A stretch of 64,000 nt of DNA from Actinostola sp. cb2023 (taxonomy: Eukaryota > Cnidaria > Anthozoa > Actiniaria > Actinostolidae), in NCBI GenBank assembly GCA_033675265.1, contig JAUJYZ010000380.1, positions 124,001 through 188,000 of the forward strand. Direction: 5' to 3'. The number at the start of each line of letters is the position of its first letter. The stretch's first letter is position 1. Below the pieces are notes generated by a model. It was given only the letters and a program-made list of their open reading frames with translations, did not search any database and was not told the DNA's origin. Shown one piece after another: positions 23,273-35,174 of this stretch. The position numbers were made by a program, and so were the translations under genes.

Positions 23273-24120
23273 AATGGAGAGCTTTTCCCTAGACTTATCT
23301 ATCGATTATGAGCTTAGAGATGTAATGGAAGACCTTTTAACAAGCGTTTATGGACCCGAATTTGAGAGCCAACAGAGTCAGCTTAGTGTAACTGTAAACC
23401 AGTCGGAGAGCGACAGTGAAGATGAAGATATTAATGAAGAACAAGAGACAGACACGGAAGACGAACACTGTAGAAGACTAGCAGGGAAGTATATGAGGAC
23501 AACCCAGATGTTGAAGAGACACAAGATGAAGAAGACGTTCCAATCAACCGACGAACAATTGAATCTCGATTGTGGGTGTTCGAGAAAATGTTTTTCTATA
23601 TTTTCAAACTTCAAAATTATAAGTGACTACCGTCTGAATATTGCTGAATTCACGAAAGATGAAAAATGTCAGACGACGATTGCGAAGAAGGACCCAGAAC
23701 AACAAACCCAGTGGAGGCCTTGAATAGGCAGTTCTTTAAGGACATCTCTCCATGCATTACTCAAGAACATTTACTTGGAAGATCAAGTCCAAACAGTGAA
23801 GATGGCAGCCAGTGAAGGAATGTTACAATATCTTACTTTGTCTCCCCAATAAAGCCATGAAAATGAAAGCGAACAAGTCTTGGGAAGGAAAAACATAATG
23901 GATCATCAAACAAGCGTTGTTTGAAAGCCAACAGTAGGAAATGAAATGGTAGAGCATGTAGAGGTTGAATACGCAGAAAAAACAAACAAGAAATTGTAAT
24001 GATACACTGGGGATGCTGTAAAGAACAAAATTGTAGCTTACCGAAAGCAGGAGGGCAATTTAGTAAAGTTTGATGACAGAAGTGACCCAGATACTAACGA
24101 TGTCATTGGAGTGGTCTGAC
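23273..24120 (+). pseudogene. N-terminal part of a transposon protein with a Cys cluster
   Basis: ATG 23273 opens 150 residues: MESFSLDLSIDYELRDVMED, an acidic stretch with SESDSEDEDINEE, then CGCSRKCFSIFS and YRLNIAEFTKDEK. The C.C..CF..F.....R...AE.....E pattern is one I associate with the N-terminus of a widespread invertebrate integrase-like protein family. The frame ends at 23723, and scattered pieces to about 24120 are in other frames. The front of 22650-23270 holds no gene that I can support. Confidence 0.4.
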
Positions 24121-24622
24121 TGGATAGAAAATATAAACAGTAGTGATGTTCGTCTATTGGAACCTAGTCTTTGCAATGCTTCTAGTATATAATACCTTCC
24201 ATATAAATAAACTAGTAATTGGTTCAACCAAGTGAAGTGCCGTCATATATTTTTGCATGGTGATTTTAAAGAAAATTAGATGTAGAGTCAAACTGTAAAT
24301 AACACAACTTTTAACTTTATAATATTAAACGATACTGATGTAACAAGACCAAGAACAATGTAACAAGTACACGTGATATCTGCTGTCATCTGTCACGGTA
24401 CGAGTACATGGAATGTATATATGATGTGATGTACACGTGATATCCGCCGTCATCTGCAATGTTTACATGAATTGTTTCTCTTCCCAGTATAAAATAGCCT
24501 CCCCCGCAGGCTTTTTTAGGGGCCGTCACGCATTCCACCCCCACAAAAGCCTGCTTGTCAGAGCCGAACATTCCGTTCCCCAAGATTGAACAATCACGAG
24601 TAACCTTCCATATATTAGAAAG

Positions 24623-24814
24623 TTGACCTTTACCACGAGAGACATGACGTTAGCTTTTGCTAATGTTTGTGCCCGTTTCAAAATAGAGAGACTAAATAAT
24701 TTTCAACAAAATGCTATTACTCAAATACTAGAAAAGAAAGACGTCTTTGTTAACTTGCCAACTGGCTTTGGAAAGTCCCTGATCTATCAGACTTTGACAA
24801 TGATTTTTGACAAT
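24623..24814 (+). pseudogene. RecQ-like helicase fragment, truncated
   Basis: The frame from ATG 24623 (or 24644) reads NVCARFKIERLNNFQQNAIT then DVFVNLPTGFGKSLIYQ, the Q-motif-like and Walker A regions of a superfamily 2 RecQ-like helicase. Coding similarity stops at the junction with the repeated block starting ACAGTAACGTTCCGG near 24815, so about 60 helicase residues remain. SF2 helicases of this sort are carried by several eukaryotic DNA transposons, which would fit the context. Confidence 0.6.
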
Positions 24815-25912
24815 GATACAGTAACGTTCCGGCCCTGTGGGTCCGAAACAAAAACGCTTCATTTTCAACTTTATAATGTCCTTGAAAGGCGACTGCACGT
24901 TTCTCAGTTTTCGATTTTGTGAAAAGCCACTTTAATGGCAAGTGTCAAGTTTTTAACCAATAGAAAGCGTTTGTTTACAGTGTCTGTCAAAAATCTGTCA
25001 AAAATAAACCAATCAGATCTCTTAGAAGTTTTGTTATGATTTGTTGACGTGATCATTCAAAAGTTTTTCCCCACAAATCTCTCAACTTCAAAGCCCTACC
25101 GCTTGAAACTTCTAACTTGTCGGTTTTAAAAATGTTTGGTTTTATTCTCTATTGTCTGTCCTCTGATTTTATAAACAAAAATATGAGAACTATGGATTTA
25201 TTCCACAGTTGTTTGCTCTACCCCGTGTTTCCATCATGAAATTGTACATGTTGTAGCTTTCTCAAGATTCAACCATTTATTTCTTTGAATAACCTTTTTT
25301 GTAAATTTGGGTTTCCAAACTCTGAATGTTCAAGGCTGCATGTATACAGAAATTTATATTAATTGAAACAGAAATTTTCGGAATTATGTGTTGGGAAATT
25401 TTGTATCATGGATTTGTATTTTAACATTGTGACTATATTAAAATAATTATCTTAATAATAAATGATATTTAATAATAACTTTCTTTCTCTCATTTATTTG
25501 CAGATGAACTTAAAAGCATCATGAAGAGTGTGATATCGAGCCATCCACACTCTTCCGATGGTATAAAAGATTTGTTACTTTGCCTGAAAGCATTGTTAAC
25601 CAGCAACTTTCCGGCAGCTTGCATGGCACTGGGTGGAACTGTCCTCAGTTTGGGATATCAAAGAATAGTCCAGACTGGGGGCAGCTGCCCAGTGGTGCTT
25701 CTCACAGGAGATACCGAGACAAGCAAAACTACAGTTCTGAGGGCTTGCCTGTCACTAACAGGAACTTCGGATGTAAAAGGTTTGTACATCTCTTTCTTCA
25801 TCTTTAGAGGGCGTGTTGACAGAACTAACAAGCCTATATTGATTTAAAAGCAATGTTTCGGCCCGTTATGAAATATGCAGACGTTTTTGGTTGGATGGGG
25901 GATGGGAAAATT
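24815..25912 (+). repeat. Tandem unit, copy B, with P-loop exon
   Basis: 24815-25241 equals the block at 31096-31519; from 25242 the sequence equals 31520 onwards. The exon at 25504-25779 (TTTGCAG before, AAAG|GTTTGT after) encodes HPHSSDGIKDLLLC, FPAACMALGGTVLSLGYQ and VVLLTGDTETSKTT. This looks like the Walker A region of an ATPase found in invertebrate repeat-encoded proteins, but Ser replaces the Gly before Lys in all three copies. Only this exon is duplicated. Function is unknown. Confidence 0.7.
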
Positions 25913-26076
25913 AGAGACATTTAGCACCAAGTGTTTTTCGAATACCGCAAACTGCAGTTTGAGGTTTGCCGTTTGCCGTTTGAGGTATCATAGCCTCTAC
26001 CGGTTTAGCTAGACGTTTTCAACCTAAGCGAATTTGCGTCGAAAACAAGTGTATTGTGGGTAAATCCAGCAAAAAT

Positions 26077-27678
26077 ATGGCAGCTGCTGCAAGGTTGGTT
26101 TTCTGAACTGAAGATTTTTTCGGATGTTTTTGTCCCTAAACGATATTTTTATCATTAAAAAAAGGAAATATGTTCTCCTCCATTTCATAGGCGTGATTTT
26201 CAGGACATGCTGACAGTGGCACTATCCTATGACAGTTCTAGCGACGATTCGAGCGATGAAGACGACATCGATTTTCTTCTTGTTGATGCAATGTTTCCTT
26301 CGACTATCAAAATCGATTATTTACGACCGAACCTCGAAGACCTGAGTGTCATTCAGTGTGAAACAATGTTTAGGTTAGTTTTTTTTCCTGTTAAGGCAAT
26401 AAGGCGACTGTATTTCATGAAAGAATAACTTTAAATGTCAGGTTCCAAAAAAACGACATGCAACGGCTACTAACTGCATTGCAAATCCCGAGATATTACA
26501 TCTGCGTTCAGCGAACACACGCAACTGGGATAGAGGCCCTGATGATTTTGCTGAGACGATTAGTCTACCCAGCCAGATGGTGTGATCTAGTACCCATTTT
26601 TGGACGGACTGAGTCAGAGCTGAGCCTAATCTTTAACACAGTAAGTTGTAATTAAGCTTAATTAGTGCTCATTTGTGGCCCACAACTACATGTGGAATAG
26701 ATCAAGAAATGATTCAATAAATGATGAATAAATTATACATTTATAGATAATGGATGACCTTTATGACCGATTCCTACACCTACTTGATTCCTTGGATCTA
26801 GTATGGTTAAACCCTGAGCTTTTCTCTCAAGCTATACACAATAAAGGGGCACCACTGAATCAGTGCTGGGCTTTCATTGATGCTACAGCGAGACCTATCA
26901 CACGCCCTATTCGCAATCAGCGCATTATGTTCAGTGGCCATAAAAGGACACACTGCTTGAAATTTCAGGTAATAATAATATTATAATCACTGCTCTATTA
27001 ATTCTGTTACAATCCTCTGAAACATTCCTAATGAAATTTATGAGAAATAAATATGAATAAAAACAGTGAAATTCCAAAACTAAGTCCCCTGAAAATACTT
27101 GTGGTACCATTTTTGTAAAGATAACATAGTTCTCAAAACAAACATAACAATGGCTTTTCAGAAATTTAAAGTATGCTGTATAAGTTATGGATAAAGATTT
27201 TAAGTTCTCTTTCAGTCAGTCCAAGCACCCAATGGGCTGATTGCACACGTTTGGGCCAATAGAGGGACGACGGCATGATGCCTTCATGCTTGCTGTTAGT
27301 GGACTGACAGCCAAACTTAGCCGAATCCAGACACCCACAGGAGAGCCCTATGTTATATATGGAGACCCTGCATATGGTTTGTCCCGCAACATCCTGGCAC
27401 CATTTCGTGGAGCCCATCTGACCAATGAAGAACAAGCATTCAATAGACAAATGAGCAAAGTTAGAACAAGTGTCGAGTGGGGCTTTGGGAAAATATGCCA
27501 AAACTTTGCATATTTAGATTTCAAAAAAAATCTAAAGGTTTTACTTCAACCAGTTGGGAAGTACTACTTAGTGGCAAGTGTCTTGATCAATTGCCATACT
27601 TGCCTATATGGGTCACAAACAAGCACATATTTTGATCTGGATCCCCCTTCGCTGGAAACATATCTGTCCAATCATTAG
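26077..27678 (+). pseudogene. PIF/Harbinger DDE transposase, one frame break
   Basis: Exons 26077-26093, 26191-26373, 26442-26640, 26747-26968 and 27216-27678 join in phase at GT-AG borders from ATG 26077 (AAATATGGC). Catalytic residues fit DDE_Tnp_4: Asp in WAFIDATARP (exon 4), Asp in VIYGDPAYG and Glu in SVEWGFGKI (exon 5). Residues before that include an acidic SSDDSSDEDD stretch and the RRLVYPARW helix region typical of the family. In exon 5 a small indel near 27249 shifts the frame between GLIAH and the FGPIEGRRHDA block. Otherwise it looks full length, so inactivation is recent. It acts with the Myb-like protein encoded on the opposite strand. Confidence 0.85.
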
Positions 27679-27719
27679 ATATAGTTAACACATACATCAG
27701 TGTAATTTAAGAACATTGT

Positions 27720-28132
27720 TTATTGTAATACAAAATTTTTGGCTTATGTAATAAATAAATTTGGCCTATATAATAAATAATTTTGGCCTATGTAATAAAT
27801 AAATTTGGCCTATATAATAAATAAATTTGGCCTATGTAATAAATAAATTTGGCCTATATAATAAATAATTTTGGCCTATGTAATAAATAATTTTGGCCTA
27901 TATAATAAATAATTTTGACCTATGTAATAAATAAATTTGGCCTATGTAATAAATAAATTTGGCCTATGTAATAAATAAATTTGGCCTATGTAATAAATAA
28001 ATTTGGCCTATATAATAAATAATTTTGGCCTATGTAATAAATAATTTTGGCCTATATAATAAATAATTTTGACCTATGTAATAAATAAATTTGGCCTATG
28101 TAATAAATAAATTTGGCCTATATAATAAATCA
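27720..28132 (+). repeat. About 20-bp minisatellite behind the transposase
   Basis: Some twenty units of TTTGGCCTATGTAATAAATAA, alternating TATGT and TATAT variants, follow the transposase stop. Higher-order blocks of variants repeat, for example the TTTTGACC variants at about 27912 and 28070, suggesting two amplification steps. Each unit carries AATAAA on the plus strand. Confidence 0.95.
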
Positions 28133-28230
28133 GCTGAAAAATGACCTAAGGTGGGTCAAATAATAAAACAATATTACATTTGGTAACATATAATAGGCCT
28201 CAATATATCTGAAAACAAAGGAGCTTAGAG

Positions 28231-30322
28231 CTAGTAGTCTGTTAACTTTTCTTTTAGCAAAGACAGGAACACTCTTCTTTCTTCAAGCTCTAGTTTCATT
28301 TTTTCTTTGCGCTCTAGTGCTTCCTCCTCATATTTTCGCTTCTGTAGTTCAAACTCCAACTTTCTTTGCTCCAGTTCCCTTTCTTTAAAATCAGCCTTCT
28401 TCTCATATTTGTTTTCGAGCATCTGGATGGCAGACAGACGAGACGCCCGCTTCCGAGGTGCACGCTGCAGGTTCACTTTTAAAATAAATTTGAAAAACCA
28501 ATGAATTATTCATTGTGCAACTGACCAGTAGAAGGGCCTGAAATTGATCATGTACATGACTTTAATTTATACTTATTAAAGGTCATGCTCATTAGTATTC
28601 TTTTAGTATTCCTAATATAAAGAATAATTTTATAAACATGATTTTCCCCCCCATCTCAATTACCTGTTTGCTTTACCATTATCTCACCTTTTTTACCATC
28701 ACTAGTGCTGTCATCTAGCATGTCCTCCATATCAGAGCCACTGTCTGTGTCATCACCCACATCTAGTGTTCTCTCTAGTAGGGAAAACAAAATGTATGCA
28801 ACTAGTAAAAGCACAAGTAAAATGCATGCCATTCATAAAGCTGCTAAAACACTGTTTGAGAGAAATTAGAATAAGTTGATGCTGACGAGACTTGACCCTA
28901 AGCTCTCTAGTCGCTATTTAAGGAATGGTCAACGCTTAGCGTGCGTCCATCGAGTTATGGAGCATGTGGGAATTTGGGAGAGCATGAGAGAAGCGTAAGA
29001 GTTGCTCGAGGCGTAGCACTAGCTTCACGAGTGCTCTCCCAAATTCCCAAGTGCTCCATAACTCGATGGACGCACAGCTTACGGACACACGCTAAACCAA
29101 CCAATCAGAGCGCGCGTTATATCATACCTATGTTATAAAAACATATATACTATTCTATAGTGCAATATTCCCTATCTTATACGATGTACTAGATAGCAAT
29201 AGTAGCCTTATGTACTTGCTAATCTATCGACAGCAGCCTGCCTCATCTCTTCTGCCTTTTTTCTGTCATCTTCGTCCTTCCTCTTCTTTGCTGCTTTTTC
29301 CTTTTCCTTCATCTCTTCCATGTCTTGCCTGAATGTTACTATGTCCTCACATAGTTGCTGCAATTCACTGTACTCCTCCTCAGTGCCTCATCTGTCAGTA
29401 ATAAATGATAATATAAGCTTATTATATATTACAATTTAATGACACACAATTGATGAAGTGCCATAAGGATGGTCAGTAAGAGTCTTATACCCGGTTCACA
29501 CCAAGGCTTAAACAGGTTTTAAAGTGGTTTAACTAAACATTTTTAAAATTATCTACAAACGCTACATAACCTTTGGTGCAAAACTGCTGGTAAACTGTCC
29601 TTTATATTGCACAGTATAAATTTCAGGTAGTTTGATTCATATGAAATTAGAAGCCCTCAGCAAGAAAAATGTGTGATTGGGGTATTAGACCCATGCTAGA
29701 CAGGATATTAGTTATAAAACAATATATATGATGAAAAGATAATACATATACATTTGTATTATAGACATATAATTTGCCAGCTGGCAAATTAAAGGAAGTT
29801 TCCTTGTTTTGAATGCTTTCATTTATAATAGGTGACATTAAGCTTATAGATCATCAACTACTCCATTGGTATCAGCTAAATCAGTATTCAGTCTGTCTTT
29901 AACCATAACAATGACTAACTATCAATAGGTCACCACTGGTGGCTCAAGTCAACACTGTGCGTGTTTTCACAAAGTACTTAAAAATTCATTGCTGTCAAAC
30001 TCATGGTTTTAAGAATTGAGTTTTCAATGCAAGCATGCAGTCAGAACTTCCCTTGACCCAGTCCCTAGCTAAAGAAATATATATAAAATATTTCCTACCT
30101 CTTTAGAGATTTTGCATCTTCTTCTTTGTACTTTTTTAACAACCTTTCCATTCTTTCACGGCACCCTCTTCCCTTAAGTGATACTACTGTTTTCTCAGTC
30201 GAGAAGGGTTTACTCAATGGCTCTGCAAGCTTGTCCCACTCACTGGGTTTCTCTGGCCTGGCCCTTGCCACCTCAGTGGCGAGGGCTATATCATGCTTCG
30301 TGCTAGGCCATCTGAAAGCCAT
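28231..30322 (-). pseudogene. Harbinger SANT/MADF-like accessory protein
   Basis: Minus-strand exon 1 (30322-30099) encodes MAFRWPSTKHDIALATEVAR, a SEWDKLAEPLS block and RGCRERMERLLKKYKEED, matching the Myb/SANT-like DNA-binding protein of PIF/Harbinger. Further pieces are 29390-29225 (EEEYSELQQLCEDIV and a Lys/Glu coiled coil), about 28785-28690 (acidic DSGSDMEDMLDD) and 28476-28231 (RKRASRLSAIQMLEN and a Glu/Lys-rich coiled coil to the stop). The join from exon 1 to the next piece is out of phase with the acceptors I can see, so a small indel is likely. In the family this protein binds the transposon ends and brings the transposase to the nucleus. Confidence 0.7.
28918..29105. repeat. Foldback of the CATCGAGTTATG family
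   Basis: GCGTGCGTCCATCGAGTTAT at the left returns inverted at about 29055-29075, with GAATTTGGGAGAGCA stems inside. The same family forms the 6586-6775 hairpin. It lies inside the Harbinger accessory-gene intron. Confidence 0.8.
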
Positions 30323-30724
30323 GGTGTATTTTGCTGAGGTCTAAATGCGAGAGGAAAATTGTTTTTAAGCATTTTAAGACGGTCAAAGAACAAATGTTGA
30401 TCGCCGCCATATTGGATTTGTTTACCTATGCAAATGCTTGTTTTTCGAGAGAAGACAAAATGCTCAACATGCACTCTTTCGACTTAAATATATTCTCTAT
30501 ATCTAGACAAATAATCACTTCACATACTTATAGCATCATTACATGAAATAACTGAAAATGAAAGCAAAGAAACCTTGAGGAAAATCACAAACGTGAAAAC
30601 CTACCTTTTGCCGTCGAAAACGTGCGTTGAAAACCTCGAACGTGATGTCAGCGCCTGGTCACGTGACTCCTAGACGTTCGCGGTTTGACGTTTATGAGCC
30701 GAAAACCTGGTGCTAAATGTCTCT

Positions 30725-32125
30725 ATTGTCTCCACTAATCACGCGGCTTAGGATTTTTCTCTTGTGCTATAAAAGTACTGTTCTATTGAATTTTTAGAGG
30801 CACTTTCTCTTGCATGCTTCGTTTCCTTGTCCTTTTGAAACTGAAGTGAAATCATATTGGAATACGTTTGTGAAAGTGTTCGGCGCGGCAGGTTGAAAAG
30901 CATATTTGATCGTAAAGGTATAAGTGCTGTTTCGGATCAATCAGAGAAAGCCGTTCTCAAGGTAATTTGCATATCCTCAGTTTTCTTTCGTATTAAGATG
31001 ATAAGAAAGCCGCATAAGATTGGATGTGATCCAAAACTATGACAGCTAATTGACAGGCAGTATGCTGGTAGTATTATGCTAATGAGAAACCAAATACAGT
31101 AACGTTCCGGCCCTGTGGGTCCGAAACAAAAACGCTTCATTTTCAACTTTATAATGTCCTTGAAAGGCGACTGCACGTTTCTCAGTTTTCGATTTTGTGA
31201 AAAGCCACTTTAATGGCAAGTGTCAAGTTTTTAACCAATAGAAAGCGTTTGTTTGCAGTGTCTGTCAAAAATCTGTCAAAAATAAACCAATCAGATCTCT
31301 TAGAAGTTTCGTTATGATTTGTTGACGTGATCATTCAAAAGTTTTTCCCCACAAATCTCTCAACTTCAAAGGCCTACCGCTTGAAACTTCTAACTTGTCG
31401 GTTTTAAAAATGTTTGGTTTTATTCTCTATTGTCTGTCCTCTGATTTTATAAACAAAAATATGAGAACTATGGATTTATTCCACAGTTGTTTGCTCTACC
31501 CCGTGTTTCCATCATGAAATTGTACATGTTGTAGCTTTCTCAAGATTCAACCATTTATTTCTTTGAATAACCTTTTTTGTAAATTTGGGTTTCCAAACTC
31601 TGAATGTTCAAGGCTGCATGTATACAGAAATTTATATTAATTGAAACAGAAATTTTCGGAATTATGTGTTGGGAAATTTTGTATCATGGATTTGTATTTT
31701 AACATTGTGACTATATTAAAATAATTATCTTAATAATAAATGATATTTAATAATAACTTTCTTTCTCTCATTTATTTGCAGATGAACTTAAAAGCATCAT
31801 GAAGAGTGTGGTATCGAGCCATCCACACTCTTCCGATGGTATAAAAGATTTGTTACTTTGCCTGAAAGCATTGTTAACCAGCAACTTTCCGGCAGCTTGC
31901 ATGGCACTGGGTGGAACTGTCCTCAGTTTGGGATATCAAAGAATAGTGCACACTTGGGGCAGCTGCCCAGTGGTGCTTCTCACAGGAGATACCGAGACAA
32001 GCAAAACTACAGTTCTGAGGGCTTGCCTGTCACTAACAGGAACTTCGGATGTAAAAGGTTTGTACATCTCTTTCTTCATCTTTAGAGGGCGTGTTGACAG
32101 AACTAACAAGCCTATATTGCTTTAA
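30725..32125 (+). repeat. Tandem unit, copy C, with P-loop exon
   Basis: 30725-31519 is the spacer block, also present at 19427-19989 and in part at 24815-25241. 31520-32125 repeats the P-loop unit, with its exon at 31782-32057. Distance between copies B and C, without the Harbinger insertion, is 1463 bp. Copy C differs from B by a few substitutions, for example IVHTWGS against IVQTGGS. Several frames in the spacer are conserved between copies only because the DNA is. Confidence 0.8.
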
Positions 32126-32129
32126 AATC

Positions 32130-32790
32130 AAATTACTTTTTGAAGCCTATGCAATGCTCACTTTCACGAAATATGATTATTTATCCCTCGTAGTGGAATT
32201 AGAGGAGCAATCTTTACTCTTTAGTCAACAACAAACACTCAGCTAGCCTTGCGTCTGTGACCAATCTTTCAACTAGCGACGATGAAGTTGAAACGTCAGA
32301 GTCTTGAATTTCTAACACGGACTCTAATTCGCTAGAAAATTTGGCGCGAACGGTGTCAGGATATGAGAACCAAACTCTTATTGGTCAGATCCGGGAAAGG
32401 AATGTAGTTCAACAGAAAGCAGCCGATCATGGGAAGGGAGCACAGGGATCCCGAAACTAAGAACGGGTGCATAGGAGACTATCTCATGACCAGTTATTAG
32501 TGACAACTAGATAACTCTTCAAATTTTAACTTCAAGTAAACTGACTTACAGGTCCGATTTCTGGGCACTAGTTCAATTTATTTTTCATAGAAATCAAAAA
32601 TGCGCGTTTTTGACACAATTTTACACCTCGAAAATGAACGACATTTGACTTGGATTTTCTTCCAAAATACATCCTTGCGAAACAAAACGCACTTTCTCGG
32701 CAAACTTCCATCTCTCTTCTTCATATAGTCATGAATTTTTCCCTCTCTCTTCCTTAACTCGCCGAACAATAGCCATTTCCTTAAGACCAC
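32130..32790. other. Stretch without a supported gene
   Basis: Mixed sequence with no recognisable coding domain or repeat structure. Confidence 0.4.
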
Positions 32791-32794
32791 TTTC

Positions 32795-33415
32795 GCAAAC
32801 ACATGTTTTCCTTCTGCACGCCCGAAAAGGATGCCGGGAAACATACGGGAATTTACGACAGCAAGCATCCCGTCCTTTGTGTTTTTTAGAGTTTTATCGA
32901 GTACCGAGCCACTAGGTCCTACCGGCAAAATATTGCACCGGTTGCATTCTTTACAAGTCCAAAGTCGCCAAAAATGCCTTTGTAGGCCCTGGAATCCACC
33001 ACAGAAAGACCAGAGAGACGATTTCACTTTGAGTCCGCCATTTTGGAAAATCTCAACGAGCTGCCGAAATGTGTTGGTGAATTCGTATCTTACTTCTGAT
33101 TTCTTACAGGAGAACGGTCTCTACCATGCCAGTCAAGCTTAATGATGCTATTCTGGGGACTTCTGTGGTGAATAATGGCTATAAAACAATCTAAAATGCA
33201 AAATTGGCCTCTTCAAAGCAGTTACAACCACTGGCCACGAAGAGATCCCAAGAAGAAAGGCAAACCACGTGAAAACGCGAGCCCACGGGCATTCAGAACT
33301 GTCAAGATTTCCATGGAAACCCCTTATAATATGGAATCGAAATTTCCTATGGCGTGATTAGGTCCAGAAAATCGCTAAAAATCTCAAAATAGCTCAGGAG
33401 CGAATGGGTTAAAAT
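32795..33415. repeat. Interspersed repeat R, copy 1
   Basis: It matches 62335-62925 over nearly its whole length, sharing CTTCTGCACGCC, CTACCGGCAAAATATTGCAC, GAGAACGGTCTCTACCA-like and TGGTGAATAATGGCTATAAA segments. Both copies finish TAGCTCAGGAG(C/T)GAATGGGTTAA. Overlapping open frames on both strands differ in continuity between copies, so I do not call a protein. The other end is not defined. Confidence 0.8.
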
Positions 33416-33963
33416 GGGAAATAAGATATGAATAAGACCCTATGCATAATGAGTGAAGACTGGGAACTAGCAGCATGTAATATTAATGCATTCAGAAAAA
33501 CCATGTCTAAATTAGTAATTTAGTACAGTTATGAAGTCAAATCTTAAAATAATGCAGAGTTATAAACATTTAAATTGTACCAAAAACATGAAAGCGAGGC
33601 TGATCGGGCCTTGGTCCTGTCTTTGTCACACAAATCTTACTAATTTCAAATAGCTGTAACATTTTAGCTTTTTATGTTACAAATGCTAAGATCACTAATG
33701 TTGGTATACTCTTTCGAATAATAGCAATCTTGTCTTACTTCTTTAAATGTAGAAATAAGGTCTCTCCTTGACCACACCTTTATGCATAGTGTCTATAAAT
33801 ATATGCAAGGGGCCTTAGTGAAAGAAAGAAAAATGAAGTCTCTTTGTATCTCATTATTTCATATCTGAAGGCTACTGATTTTTTATCAATCCAAAAACTG
33901 AGTATTTGGCCAAAAGCTATAAACAAATAATGTACTCATGAGCCAAAATTATTATTCTGTCAG

Positions 33964-34125
33964 GTTCTCCAAAGAATAATTCAAGTTTTGCAGAGGATGC
34001 ATATGTACATGTCATTCCTGATGAGATACCTGACAGTGAACTTCCTGAAATGATTCCAGATGACTGGGTCAACAGCACTCCAGATGATCCTCCTATAATA
34101 ACCATTAAGAGTGACTGTCCATAAA
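33964..34125 (+). CDS. C-terminal exon, acidic, unknown gene
   Basis: After a TCTGTCAG acceptor the frame reads GSPKNNSSFAEDAYVHVIPD, DEIPDSELPEMIPDDW and PPIITIKSDCP before TAA. The hydrophobic IITI flanked by acidic residues resembles a SUMO-interacting motif. No upstream exon was found in 33420-33960, which is otherwise unremarkable AT-rich sequence. Family unknown. Confidence 0.35.
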
Positions 34126-34139
34126 TTTCGACTAAAGAG

Positions 34140-35170
34140 TGCAGAACGCGAAAATTCGAAATCCTTCAAATTTAGTCGGAATGTAGGCCTAGGTGAACTC
34201 GTTATGCTGTGTAAGTTTCATTTGAATCAGGTAATTATTTCATGTTTATCGAAGATCTTTAACAAAAAATAAATATTTTATCGATTTTCAAATTATTTTC
34301 ACATTTTTAGCGTTTTCTCAAAGGTTATATTGACAGGCTAATATCTCCACTGGTACATCGATCCAAATATATAAAGTATACCTCAGCCAAAGAATACTAT
34401 TTTGTCTTGTAATATGTTGAATAAAATTTGTGGGCAACTCAAAGACGAAATGTAACCCCATTTATGCGAAAAAAACACGACTTTGGAGGTCACGCTTGGG
34501 GAAAAGACAAGTATTTTTAGTCAGTTAAACCGTTCAATGTCTTGGAAATAAATTAAATCAGACCAAAGCGAATACTTGTATTGACATTTTGAAAGCGTTT
34601 CAAAGCATTGTGAGAAAAGACGAAACTTTTAGAAGAAATATTACACGTTACCGGAGTTTGACGGTTGAGTTCGAATCTCGACTGATTAGCTTGGCTCAAT
34701 ACCTTGTTTTTGAGTTGATAATGTTCAAGGAATATAATGCATCAATGGTGTACCTTGATGTACTTGTTATTCTTGGAGAATTAAGCAATAAAATACAGAG
34801 TAGTGAAACGATAGGTCGGAAGTAAACACCTCAACTGTCAACACGACAAGATCGCGTGACAAACACCACAGGAAAATGCCGGCCCCCAATCATTAAATAT
34901 ATAATACAATATCGAATTTTGTTAGATATTAATCTTGTTTGTTTGTTATTTTAATGTGATAACCAAGTATTCATGTATTAACGGTTATTATTATCAAAAT
35001 ATACACAAACTGTACTCAGTAGAGTACAAATATGAGTACAATATTTGCCCATATTTATACTCTAGTTATTTTTGTACAGTAAAAAAACAGTTTTGAAAAC
35101 CAGTTCAAGTGCTTGTTGCTATGGATACCTAGAAATTGCTACAAGTTTTTTCCGGCACTTTCTTATCGTA
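34140..35170. other. Stretch without a supported gene
   Basis: An isolated 78-residue plus-strand frame (34589-34825, KAFQSIVRKDETFRR) shows no recognisable motif. The remainder is AT-rich. Confidence 0.4.
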
Positions 35171-35174
35171 AACA

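Larger units (their letters stand above)
25913..30724 (+). mobile_element. PIF/Harbinger transposon, 4.8 kb, both genes present
   Basis: Ends AGAGACATTTAGCACCA and TGGTGCTAAATGTCTCT are inverted repeats flanked by ATT (25910-25912, 30725-30727). Copy A at 19420-19430 shows the empty site. It encodes a plus-strand transposase and a minus-strand SANT/MADF-like accessory protein, the standard PIF/Harbinger pair. A minisatellite and a second-family foldback lie inside it. Confidence 0.9.

Noticed and set aside
27720..28132. CRISPR-like short repeat array
   Set aside because: Units are directly adjacent with no unique spacers, in a eukaryotic transposon; it is a minisatellite.
32578..33027. Minus-strand 149-residue frame
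   Set aside because: It runs across the border of repeat R and is not preserved in the second copy at 62335.
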